From positions 1 through 42,824 of the forward strand of contig JBFWLB010000020.1 in the NCBI GenBank assembly GCA_050252335.1: 42,824 nt of DNA, in the 5' to 3' direction. Source of the stretch: Berkiella_A sp050252335 (GTDB lineage Bacteria; Pseudomonadota; Gammaproteobacteria; Berkiellales; Berkiellaceae). Below are positions 25,202-33,017 of this stretch, in pieces. Position 1 is the first letter of the stretch; every line of letters begins with the position of its first letter. The notes beneath the pieces are model-generated. The model searched no databases, was not told the origin of the DNA, and saw only the letters and a program-made list of their open reading frames with translations. A program made the translations under genes and the position numbers.

Positions 25202-25456
25202 TTATTTTTGATCGAGCATGAGATACCACTCTAAAGTATTTAAAAATATGCGTGCAAATAAGAAATAGAATATTTTCCAAATAAGAAAAGTTGAGAAAAA
25301 TACAACGATGACAAGTACTGTGAATAAGATCAATAGCAAGGTGATCCACTTTGTGAAAATAGACTGGCTTTTGAATTTTTGCCACAGCAATTTTAGAATA
25401 CGCTGCATCCTGTTTTTAGGTAGTTGTCCTGCTATGTCGGGTTCTATATCTATCAT
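25202..25456 (-). CDS. Small membrane protein, unknown
   Basis: An 84-residue product with a short acidic start (MIDIEPD), a basic amphipathic segment (KNRMQRILKLLWQKFKSQ) and one or two membrane spans (WITLLLILFTVLVIVVFF and WKIFYFLFARIFL). GTGAG lies 3-4 bases before the ATG. Two other frames cover the same DNA, but this one has the most protein-like composition. It stands alone between the 356-residue membrane-protein gene and a family C repeat. Confidence 0.5.
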   Translation of the reverse strand: MIDIEPDIAGQLPKNRMQRILKLLWQKFKSQSIFTKWITLLLILFTVLVIVVFFSTFLIWKIFYFLFARIFLNTLEWYLMLDQK

Positions 25457-25492
25457 CAGCTCACTTATCTTAAATTTGCGGTATAATTTGAA

Positions 25493-25609
25493 TATAGTCT
25501 TCGCACATGATTTTTAGGCAGTGTTGTCTTCGCCCGTAATCCTCATGTACTAATATGAGGGAGGGGCGCCTGTGTCCCTTGTGGGTAAAAATCATATGCT
25601 GTGACTATA
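25493..25609. repeat. Palindromic MITE-like element, family C copy 2
   Basis: A 117-bp element with clear imperfect inverted ends: left TATAGTCTTCGCACATGATT, right (other strand) TATAGTCACAGCATATGATT. CTTGTGGGTAAAAATCAT is shared with copy 1 except for one or two bases. The outermost TA pairs could be a target duplication of the type made by IS630/Tc1-mariner enzymes. No open frame inside. Confidence 0.65.
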
Positions 25610-25645
25610 CTACTAAATGGTTGATTGTATATAAGACGAGGTTGT

Positions 25646-26083
25646 GTGCCTAGATTCTTCAAAAAACTACTTTATGTTTTGGTGGCATTTGCAATATTAG
25701 GGGCAGGTGTTGCTTTTATTTCTTCTCAAATGCCGGTTTTGCCAATGGCTGCCAAAGGCTTTTTTCATTCGATAGAGAAGAAAAGTTACGAAACGGCCTA
25801 TTTTATGATGGCAACAGAATTTAAAAAGACTGCAACGGTAGAGCAATTTCAAAATGAGCTGGAACGTTCAGGTTTGAGTACAGCCCGTAATTGGCAAGCG
25901 GGGGCAAATGAGTTGAGTCATGAAACGAAAAAGGGTTACATCAGAGGCTTTGTGACTGTGGAAAAAGACGGAAAAAAACAGCGCATTCCCATTGAGCTCC
26001 GATTCATTTATGAGAAACATTCGTTATTAGATCAAGGCTGGCGGATTATCACAATAGATACCAGTGATGAGGATGATTACTGA
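25646..26083 (+). CDS. Membrane-anchored NTF2-like protein, unknown
   Basis: A product of about 145 residues. The frame is open from TTG at 25625, but GTG at 25646 has GACGAGG five bases before it and gives a normal signal-anchor start (PRFFKKLLYVLVAFAILGAG). After the span, FFHSIEKKSYETAYFMMATEFKKTATVEQFQNEL is seen only in part here as SYETAYFMMATEFKKTAT. That segment and the following beta-rich part (GYIRGFVTVEKDGKKQRIPI, GWRIITID) have the layout of small cystatin/NTF2-like DUF domains found in many bacterial envelope proteins. The tail is acidic (TSDEDDY). Function unknown. Confidence 0.7.
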   Translation: MPRFFKKLLYVLVAFAILGAGVAFISSQMPVLPMAAKGFFHSIEKKSYETAYFMMATEFKKTATVEQFQNELERSGLSTARNWQAGANELSHETKKGYIRGFVTVEKDGKKQRIPIELRFIYEKHSLLDQGWRIITIDTSDEDDY

Positions 26084-26097
26084 GGTTTTATGTTAAA

Positions 26098-26141
26098 CCC
26101 TCACCAGGCTTTCAGCCGGCCTCTCCCAAAATGGTAGAGGC
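26098..26141. repeat. REP-like hairpin sequence
   Basis: Two small stems in a row just after the NTF2-like gene: GGCTTTCAGCC and CCTCTCCCAAAATGGTAGAGG. The wording CCCTCACC..GGCC..CCTCTCCCAAAATGG is typical of short dispersed intergenic repeats in proteobacteria. Only one copy lies in the window. Confidence 0.45.
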
Positions 26142-26180
26142 GTTATGACTCGTTGCACTCATCAAATCAATTTTGAATCG

Positions 26181-26552
26181 CTATTTAGAAGTCGCAAATC
26201 TACGGCGTAAGCCTTTTCGTTTGCCAGGCTGTACGCTTTGTGTTTGGGCTTCTCCGCTGCCTTTAATAACCACTTCACTGTAAGTTTCCTGTTTACTGGG
26301 TTCTGGCATAGCCATTTTGTTCTTGAGGCTCACATCTCTTGCAGGCTTCACACAGGCATGGTTCATAAAATGTAAAAACTGCGCCCAGTCCAATTTAGTT
26401 AAGAATTGTAAAAAGCCCTTTAGCTTTGCTAAAGTTTGCGACAGTGCATTAAAATTTGATTCTGATTCAGCAGAATAGTAAACCTGATAAGTATTTGCTA
26501 TTGGTAATGCTCTTAGAATTTGCTCTGTTTCTGCGCGCTTTTTACGTGACAT
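26181..26552 (-). CDS. Small soluble hypothetical protein with basic tail
   Basis: A 123-residue hydrophilic protein with no signal peptide or membrane span. It starts MSRKKRAETEQIL, has a helical centre (SNFNALSQTLAKLKGFLQFL) and ends with a strongly basic segment (PGKRKGLRRRFATSK). GGAGCC lies shortly before the ATG, supporting the start. No family is recognised. The basic end could bind nucleic acid, or act as a nuclear-localisation-type sequence if the protein is exported. Neither is shown by the sequence alone. Confidence 0.65.
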   Translation of the reverse strand: MSRKKRAETEQILRALPIANTYQVYYSAESESNFNALSQTLAKLKGFLQFLTKLDWAQFLHFMNHACVKPARDVSLKNKMAMPEPSKQETYSEVVIKGSGEAQTQSVQPGKRKGLRRRFATSK

Positions 26553-26695
26553 AATGGCTCCAAAATATTCTTATGGCTATGTTAACGCTTCATTTGGCTT
26601 TTGAAAACGCATAGACGTGGGTTTAAAGATAAAAATAGTTTAAAATGAGATAAACGGTAGAACTAAGTTGGTTGAATGTCAAAATGGAAGAAAGC

Positions 26696-27373
26696 ATGTC
26701 TTTAAAATTAGCAGAGTTATCTCGCAGCATGCCAGATTCTTTTGTAACGCTCGGAGATGAGACACCTTTTGTTATCGATCTCAAATACACCTCTGATAAT
26801 AATCTCATGGGGCGGCCTTTAGCAGGATATGAATCTGACAGTCAAGCTTGTCTTACATTGCCTGCCTTGCACGGTTTATTAAAATTGCACGAATGCATTC
26901 AAAATACGGATATAAAAAAAGCATTTAATATTCATGAACCCAGAGTATTGATTTTTGATAGCTATCGACCTCAACGCGCAAGCGAAGATTTTTGGCAATG
27001 GGCTCATTCAGCGTGTGATAAGAACAAATTAGATTATTACCCAAATGTAGATAAAGCTGATTTTTTTGAGTTAGGTTATATTGTACGACGTTCTAGTCAT
27101 AGTAGAGGCAGTACGGTTGATTGCAATATTGTAGATGTATCTGGCTCTCAAATCAAAGCCGTTGATATGGGTACTTGCTTTGATTTTATGGATATCTTGT
27201 CCCATCCTGCAAATACACAGGTAAGTACTAAAGTGTATCAGAATCGACAATTACTCCAGCGGCTCATGAGAGAATGTGGGTTTGTCGGAATTGAGCAAGA
27301 ATGGTGGCACTTTACATTAATCGATGAACCTTTTCCTGATACCTATTTTGATTTTCCTTTTCCAAAGAGATAA
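26696..27373 (+). CDS. D-alanyl-D-alanine dipeptidase, VanX/DdpX family
   Basis: A 225-residue zinc peptidase that splits D-Ala-D-Ala, in most non-resistant bacteria for peptidoglycan dipeptide recycling. Zinc ligands and catalytic residues are in place: SSHSRGSTVD (His135, Asp142), EWWHF (Glu202, His205) and the substrate Arg in DSYRP (Arg91). The frame is open from TTG at 26672, and ATG codons lie at 26684 and 26696. GGAAG sits a few bases before 26696, which is chosen. No signal peptide is seen, so it is probably cytoplasmic. argS starts 2 bp after its stop. No vanH/vanA genes are nearby, so a resistance role is unlikely. Confidence 0.9.
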   Translation: MSLKLAELSRSMPDSFVTLGDETPFVIDLKYTSDNNLMGRPLAGYESDSQACLTLPALHGLLKLHECIQNTDIKKAFNIHEPRVLIFDSYRPQRASEDFWQWAHSACDKNKLDYYPNVDKADFFELGYIVRRSSHSRGSTVDCNIVDVSGSQIKAVDMGTCFDFMDILSHPANTQVSTKVYQNRQLLQRLMRECGFVGIEQEWWHFTLIDEPFPDTYFDFPFPKR

Positions 27374-27375
27374 TA

Positions 27376-29133
27376 ATGAATTTAAAACGATATTTAAAAG
27401 CACAGTTTACAAAAGCCTTTCTTGACGCTTTCCCTCAGTTAGCAACAGAAAATTTTGAGGCAGAAATTACGCAAAGCACACAAAGTAGTTTTGGGCATTA
27501 TCAATGCAATAGTGCGATGAAGCTCTCTAAAATATTGCGATTGCCTCCACAAAAAATTGCGCAGGCTGCACTTGAGTCAGCAAAAGCAATTTTAGGTGAT
27601 GAACTAGCCACGTTAGAAGTAGCGGGTCCTGGCTTTATGAATATTAGTTTTTCTACAGCTATGCTTGAATCTTGTTGTAATAAAATGTTACAGAATTCAG
27701 ATTTGGCAATTGAAAAAACAGCCTCCTATCAAAAAGTAGTGATTGATTTTTCCTCCCCCAATATTGCCAAAGAAATGCATGTGGGGCATTTGAGATCCAC
27801 CATTATTGGTGAAAGTATTGCACGTGTTTTAAGCTTCTTGGGCTACGATGTATTGAGGCTAAATCATGTGGGTGATTGGGGAACGGCTTTTGGCATGTTG
27901 ATTGCCTATATTAAGCAATATGAACCTTCTGTTATCAGCGATCCTGATTCTGCTGAATTACCACGCTTAGTGCAATTTTACAAAATGGCAAAAGCAAAAT
28001 TTGATGAAGACGCAAATTTCAAAAAACAATCTCAATTAGAAGTGGTTGCTTTGCAAGGTGGTGAGAAAGAAGCCTTAAAAATTTGGGCTTTGATTTGTCA
28101 GATTTCACGTAAAAGCTATCAAGAAATTTATGATATTTTAGATATTGATTTAAACGAACGCGGTGAATCTTTTTACAATCCCTATTTAAAAAACACCATT
28201 GAAGAGCTAGAGCAAAAAGGTATTGTGGAAATTTCTGATGGTGCAAAATGCTTATTTTTGGATGGATATACGAATCGAGAAGGCGAGCCTTTGCCTTTCA
28301 TGCTGCAAAAATCGGATGGTGGATTTAACTATGCAACGACCGATATGGCCGCAATTAAGCACCGTATCTTTGAAGAGAAGGGCGATTGGCTTATCTATGT
28401 GACGGATATTGGTCAGGCCACACATTTCGCAATGCTTTTTAAAGCCGCTGAAAAAGCAGGTTGGTTAAACTCAGAAAAGACACGCGTTGATCATGTTCCT
28501 TTTGGTTTAGTCTTAGGTCCAGATGGTAAGAAATTTAAAACGCGTTCTGGTGATACAGAGCGTCTTATTGATTTAATTCATACTGCCGTTGAAAAGGCTC
28601 AGGCTATTTTAGAGACAAGAGAAGAAGAGCAGGCTAGAGGATTAGATGCTGAGCAAATCAATGAAATAGCCAATGCATTGGGGGTGAATGCTATTAAATA
28701 TGCGGATTTATCCTCTAATCGAATTCATGATTATCAATTTAGTTATGACCGTATGCTTCAATTTGAAGGTAATACAGCAGCCTTTTTAATGTATGCGTAT
28801 GTACGGATCCATGGAATTAAACGACAACTGCAAGAAAAGGGGATTGTGGCACAAACGGTTCCTTTGTCGATTCAGCATGAGAGCGAGATTGCATTGGCAT
28901 TGCATTTGGCACAATTTAATGAAAGTTTGGATTCTATTGCGGATGATCTGCTACCTCATCGTTTATGTGAGTATTTATATTTGTTAGCTGAAAAATATAA
29001 TGCCTTTTTCAGAGACTGTCGTGTGATTGGTAGCGAAGAGCAAGATCAGCGTTTACAGCTCTGTGAACTGTCTGAACGTGTACTTAAGCAAGGTATGCAG
29101 CTCTTAGGTTTAAAAACAGTTGAGCGCATGTAG
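27376..29133 (+). CDS. argS: ArgS, arginyl-tRNA synthetase
   Basis: A 585-residue class I aminoacyl-tRNA synthetase charging tRNA-Arg. The N-terminal Add-1 domain is followed by the catalytic signature SSPNIAKEMHVGHLRSTIIG (HIGH motif as HVGH, 135-138). GPDGKKFKTRSGDT (about 380-393) stands in the KMSKS position, as usual for ArgS. The C-terminal anticodon-binding DALR domain ends LLGLKTVERM. Length matches the family. The start lies 2 bp after the dipeptidase stop codon, so the two are co-translated. The TAG stop codon is also the first three bases of a palindromic repeat. Confidence 0.97.
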   Translation: MNLKRYLKAQFTKAFLDAFPQLATENFEAEITQSTQSSFGHYQCNSAMKLSKILRLPPQKIAQAALESAKAILGDELATLEVAGPGFMNISFSTAMLESCCNKMLQNSDLAIEKTASYQKVVIDFSSPNIAKEMHVGHLRSTIIGESIARVLSFLGYDVLRLNHVGDWGTAFGMLIAYIKQYEPSVISDPDSAELPRLVQFYKMAKAKFDEDANFKKQSQLEVVALQGGEKEALKIWALICQISRKSYQEIYDILDIDLNERGESFYNPYLKNTIEELEQKGIVEISDGAKCLFLDGYTNREGEPLPFMLQKSDGGFNYATTDMAAIKHRIFEEKGDWLIYVTDIGQATHFAMLFKAAEKAGWLNSEKTRVDHVPFGLVLGPDGKKFKTRSGDTERLIDLIHTAVEKAQAILETREEEQARGLDAEQINEIANALGVNAIKYADLSSNRIHDYQFSYDRMLQFEGNTAAFLMYAYVRIHGIKRQLQEKGIVAQTVPLSIQHESEIALALHLAQFNESLDSIADDLLPHRLCEYLYLLAEKYNAFFRDCRVIGSEEQDQRLQLCELSERVLKQGMQLLGLKTVERM

Positions 29134-29172
29134 AAGCTATCCTAAAAATTACTATTTCTGAGACAGCTTCTA
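29131..29172. repeat. Palindromic element, family A copy 2
   Basis: A 42-bp hairpin with ends TAGAAGCTATCCTAAAAAT and, on the other strand, TAGAAGCTGTCTCAGAAAT. It starts on the TAG stop of argS. It is a short version of the 138-bp element at 1460-1597, whose left end also lies on a TAG stop. It may serve as an mRNA 3' end. Confidence 0.6.
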
Positions 29173-29225
29173 GTACATTGTAACGTTAGTCTTTAATGGA
29201 ATTCCCGATGAGCGCAGCGAATCAG

Positions 29226-29278
29226 TTTTCTCACTTTTGTAAAGGGAGAAAGCGCGCAGCGCAAGAGGGATTTAGCTG
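29226..29278. repeat. Family B repeat, partial copy
   Basis: Carries TTTTCTCACTTTTGTAAAGG, then a GCGC-rich spacer and AGAGGGATTTAGCTG, in the same order as the full element at 16204-16341. The right half of the element is missing. The surrounding DNA up to 29368 has no gene. Confidence 0.55.
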
Positions 29279-29368
29279 TTTTGACTCTAATTCATGGCTG
29301 TGCTACACGCTGTTTTGGGGCAAAGTTGTGTGCCTGTAAATCGCTGTGCGAGATAATATAATTATAAT

Positions 29369-31267
29369 TTAGCTCAATTTCCTTACTTTAATTGTGTTAG
29401 GAATTTTCTTGAGTTCTTCTATTAGCTCATCTTTAACTTGATGGTTAATATCAGTGATTACATAACCAATGTCTTCATTGGTCTTTAAGAATTGCCCCTC
29501 AATATTGTTTTGAAAACTTGCCAACAAGCTATTAATTTTGGCTAATACGCCTGGTGTATTCTTATGTATGTGAATAATGCGATGATCGCTTTCAATCGCA
29601 GGCAAATCAATTTGAGGAAAGTTTACACTGCCACTGGAAGTACCGTGAGATGTATATAAATGTAAATTTTTAGAAACATAATCTCCAATGTGTTTTTGTG
29701 CTTCCATCGTGCTGCCACCAATATGGGGGGTTAGAAAGACGTTATCATGTTCTAAAAGCTTAGAGTGAAAGGGACTGCCTGATTGATGGGGTTCATCGGG
29801 AAATACATCAACGCCTGCGCCATTCACCCGACCGGATAAAAGTGCTTCGAAGAGCGCATGTTCATCAATGACAGAATCGCGACTCAAATTCAAAAAGATA
29901 GCACCGTGTTTCATGCTGTCAAATTGTGCTTTTCCAATAAGATGTCGATTCTCTTTGCGGCCATCTACATGGATGGATACAACATCTGCGCGCGACAAAA
30001 CTTTCTCCATACTTGATAATGCGCGCGCATTGCCTAAGGGTAATTTTTCTTCAATGTCATAAAAAATAACATTCATGCCAATGGCTTCTGCTAAGATAGA
30101 AAGTTGTGAGCCAATGTTGCCATAGCCAATGATACCGAGTGTTTTACCACGTACCTCATGGGCGCCGTCAGAAGAGTTATCCCAAATACCTTGATTCAAT
30201 TTTCGATTCAAAGCGATGCCCCTGCGCATTAGGAGAATCATCTCTGCTAAAGTGAGCTCAACAACACTTCGAGTATTGCTATAAGGCGCATTGAACACGG
30301 CAATACCTTGTTGTTGGCATTTGGGCAGATCTATTTGATTGGTGCCAATACAAAAAGCACCTAAGGCTTCTAATTGGGGGGCATGTTCAAGCACAGTGGC
30401 GGTGACTTTAGTTTTGGAGCGAATGCCAAGGATATGAATATCACTTAATGCATGGATAAGCTCTTGCTCTGGTAATGCATGTTTTTCGCTAATGACTTCA
30501 TAGCCTTTATTTTGAAAAAATAAACGTACACTTTCATGAATATTTTCAAGCAGTAATACTTTTTTGTTTCTATCTTGAGGTCGGTAAGCGATATCGGAAA
30601 GTAAAAATAAACCATCTAAATTATGAATGATGGCATCTGCATTTTTAATAACAGCTTCACGGCTAATATTTTCTGTAAAGGCGTAGAAGGTTCCCACTAA
30701 GCCTGCTTCTTTCACTTCATAATCATTGTAGCCATCACCGATAATAGTGGTGTTTTCAGGTGAGAAATTTAATTTTTTCAGTAATTTCACTTTCCCTTGA
30801 TCTTGAGCAAGTGGGTTTTCTGTATCGATGCCTACAACTTTGCCATCATAATTATAATAAAAATGGTTGGCGAAAACATGATCGGCTTGTATCCCAAAAG
30901 ATTTGGCAATGGGGAGAATGATTTCATAAAAACCACCAGAAATAATATAAATTTGATCTGCATATTCTTTGAAGAAAGCAATGTTTTTTTGAATAGAGGG
31001 GGTTATTTTTGTTTTAAGTATTTCAATTGCTTTTTGAATATGAGTGCGATGCAATGAAAAGAGATGTAAACGTTGTTGTAATGCTTCTGAAAAAGAATAT
31101 AATCCTGCCATAGTCTGCTCAGTTAAGAGGTCGATCTCTTTAATGATATTCGTTTTGTTGGGGTGATCTGCGAAAGTAATTTCTGCTAGAATGCTGACGC
31201 TTTCTACTTGAATGAATGTAGAATCAAAATCAAAAATAAAAATTTTATTATTCATATTATTCTTCAT
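29369..31267 (-). CDS. SerB-SerA fusion: HAD phosphatase + D-3-phosphoglycerate dehydrogenase + ACT
   Basis: A 632-residue protein combining two steps of serine synthesis. Residues 1-225 are a HAD phosphatase of phosphoserine-phosphatase type: FDFDSTF (Asp13, Asp15), ISGGF (109-113) and IGDGYND (176-182). Residues from about 235 to 540 are a SerA-type dehydrogenase: GIRSKT (Arg283), FCIGTNQIDL, the NAD loop GYGNIG (381-386) and TPHIGGST with the catalytic His. Residues of about 550-632 form the ACT regulatory domain (IHKNTPGVLAKINSLLASF). The phosphoserine aminotransferase SerC, which acts between the two steps, is not in the window. Start codons at residues 1 and 5 are both possible; neither has a strong ribosome-binding site. 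Confidence 0.92.
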   Translation of the reverse strand: MKNNMNNKIFIFDFDSTFIQVESVSILAEITFADHPNKTNIIKEIDLLTEQTMAGLYSFSEALQQRLHLFSLHRTHIQKAIEILKTKITPSIQKNIAFFKEYADQIYIISGGFYEIILPIAKSFGIQADHVFANHFYYNYDGKVVGIDTENPLAQDQGKVKLLKKLNFSPENTTIIGDGYNDYEVKEAGLVGTFYAFTENISREAVIKNADAIIHNLDGLFLLSDIAYRPQDRNKKVLLLENIHESVRLFFQNKGYEVISEKHALPEQELIHALSDIHILGIRSKTKVTATVLEHAPQLEALGAFCIGTNQIDLPKCQQQGIAVFNAPYSNTRSVVELTLAEMILLMRRGIALNRKLNQGIWDNSSDGAHEVRGKTLGIIGYGNIGSQLSILAEAIGMNVIFYDIEEKLPLGNARALSSMEKVLSRADVVSIHVDGRKENRHLIGKAQFDSMKHGAIFLNLSRDSVIDEHALFEALLSGRVNGAGVDVFPDEPHQSGSPFHSKLLEHDNVFLTPHIGGSTMEAQKHIGDYVSKNLHLYTSHGTSSGSVNFPQIDLPAIESDHRIIHIHKNTPGVLAKINSLLASFQNNIEGQFLKTNEDIGYVITDINHQVKDELIEELKKIPNTIKVRKLS

Positions 31268-31593
31268 GTGGTTATTATTTTTTTTTCTTAAGTTCTTGTT
31301 TAAGCGCAGAAGGAAGTGTGCAGACTTTCTCCTTCATGACACAAAATCTATAGATTTATATTTGCATCAAGTGTATATGCAGAAGACAGTTTAAACAATA
31401 AAGTATGTTATTTAAGATGCAGGAATAACAGATTTATCAGTTTTTTATCCATCTATAAAAGTTAATTATACAACCTATGTTTCTTTTTATTTAGAGTAAC
31501 AGCTTTGTGATACATAGATTCTTCTAATAAACTGTGTAATCATAGTCAATAAGAAGTGTGCTTGCTATCTAAGATAGAATAAGTGGAGATAAA
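31268..31593. other. AT-rich divergent intergenic region
   Basis: About 325 bp between the divergent serB-serA fusion and the ankyrin-like gene. It must carry both promoters, but no convincing -35/-10 pair or operator was identified. The only clear signal is GTGGAGA before the ATG at 31594. Confidence 0.6.
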
Positions 31594-32691
31594 ATGCTGA
31601 GATTTCATGGTTCAGAAAAACCTTCAGGTGCTGAATTATTTGGGTTGATACACAAGCGGAAATGGGATGAGGTTTTTAAGATGCTGGATAAGCATCCTGA
31701 GCTAGCAGTAATGGGGGAGGTTTTCTCTGTTATTGCGCCTCCTAATTCAATAGTGGATTGTGCTTTGTTTCAAGGCAATATTCAGATTGTTAATCGGTTA
31801 CGTGCTTATCCTGGCGCTTACAAACATCCTAACCCTGATACAATTGCATATTTAATTCAACAAAAAAACTGGAATGCTATTCTTCATTTGATTGAATATG
31901 GCTGGATGAATGCAAACTATATAATGCCTTATGGTCATAGCTATAGAAGCATTTTGGATTGGGCAAATGAAGACCGCGAGTTTGTTAACAGAAGATTATT
32001 GATTGAAAGACACAAAGCAAAGACTTATCAGGTTTTGTCCGATGACGCAGTGCTCTTTCGTGCAGCAGAATACGATGATTGGCAAAGTGTTTTTGCATTA
32101 TTAGACAAAGGATCATTCTTCGTGAATGCAAGAAATATACATCATCCTCATGGCTGGACGTTATTAAACTATGCGTATTTTCATGAACAGCCGGATGTGT
32201 TTTTATTTCTTATCAATGAGCATAAAGCAGATTTAGCAGTTGCCCTAGACGCTGCTGCAGGTATTCAAGCGCTGTTATCGTTTCAGTGGAATGCTATGCA
32301 AGCAAATGAAAAAGAAAAAAAACTAGGTACTGTTATTAGCGCTACAACAACTCCGTCAGTTAACTCTGAAATACCTCATGATCCTGATGCACAAAAAAAA
32401 CATTTGGCAAAACTCAAAAAAACAGCGTCTTCAACTGTTCCTATAGCTGAAACAGTAACAACAATGGATACTAATTCATTGATAGAGCAGTTAGGTGCAT
32501 TACAGCTTGAACCTGAAGAAAATGTTTCAAGATGGGTTGTTCCAGAAGCGGAAGATAATCATTTGATTTTCAGTCAATTAGCACAACAGTCTAAACCAGA
32601 AGAATCTTTTGGAATTAAAGCGTTGCATCGAGATTATCCACCACCAGAAGGTGGCGATCCCATCGTAGCTTTTAAAAATAAAAAAAATTAA
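31594..32691 (+). CDS. Ankyrin-like repeat protein, effector candidate
   Basis: A 365-residue hydrophilic protein without signal peptide. The first 220 residues look like degenerate ankyrin-type helical repeats: KWDEVFKMLDKHPELAV, NWNAILHLIEYGWMNANYI, and DDWQSVFALLDKGSFFVNA followed by GWTLLNYAYFHEQPDVFLF. The C-terminal 140 residues are low in structure, rich in Lys, Thr, Pro and Glu (KKHLAKLKKTASSTVP), and end GGDPIVAFKNKKN. GTGGAGA precedes the ATG by 5 bases. Such ankyrin-plus-disordered-tail proteins are common Dot/Icm-type effectors in intracellular gammaproteobacteria. Its isolated position fits this, but secretion is not shown. Confidence 0.65.
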   Translation: MLRFHGSEKPSGAELFGLIHKRKWDEVFKMLDKHPELAVMGEVFSVIAPPNSIVDCALFQGNIQIVNRLRAYPGAYKHPNPDTIAYLIQQKNWNAILHLIEYGWMNANYIMPYGHSYRSILDWANEDREFVNRRLLIERHKAKTYQVLSDDAVLFRAAEYDDWQSVFALLDKGSFFVNARNIHHPHGWTLLNYAYFHEQPDVFLFLINEHKADLAVALDAAAGIQALLSFQWNAMQANEKEKKLGTVISATTTPSVNSEIPHDPDAQKKHLAKLKKTASSTVPIAETVTTMDTNSLIEQLGALQLEPEENVSRWVVPEAEDNHLIFSQLAQQSKPEESFGIKALHRDYPPPEGGDPIVAFKNKKN

Positions 32692-32710
32692 AAGCTACGT
32701 ATATTAGAAT

Positions 32711-32938
32711 TTAACGAGAGGTTTTTTTTGCAGGGAGGCAACGTTGAGCTTCTGGAGATTGATGCTGCTTATTGTGATTCTTTATTAATTTAAATCCAGA
32801 GCGATATAAATTAAATCTAGAAGTGAAGCTTTTTTGGTTGTCTGAATAGTTACATGATCCTGTTTCTTTAGCAGTATAGTCAATGATTTTAGTGAGAATC
32901 TCTATTGGCATATGAATGTTGTTTTTAGCGCTAAACAT
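32711..32938 (-). CDS. Small basic protein with F-box-like start, uncertain
   Basis: A 75-residue frame. Residues 9-25 (HMPIEILTKIIDYTAKE) resemble the first helices of an F-box (LPxEIL..I..Y). The rest is basic and polar and ends QRCLPAKKTSR. There is no good ribosome-binding site before either ATG (codons 1 and 10), which lowers confidence. It is convergent with the ankyrin-like gene. If real it may be a truncated F-box-type protein; otherwise it is a chance frame. Confidence 0.35.
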   Translation of the reverse strand: MFSAKNNIHMPIEILTKIIDYTAKETGSCNYSDNQKSFTSRFNLYRSGFKLIKNHNKQHQSPEAQRCLPAKKTSR

Positions 32939-33017
32939 CCCAATTAAAAGATATTTGCTATCTCAGAGAGAGAGGCATTTAGAGTGCTCAAACTCTCTCT
33001 ATGACATTTTCGCAGGC

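Noticed and set aside
32965..33001. AGAGAGAG / CTCTCTCT hairpin downstream of ychJ
   Set aside because: It is a simple dinucleotide-type stem without a following T run, so a terminator call is not supported.
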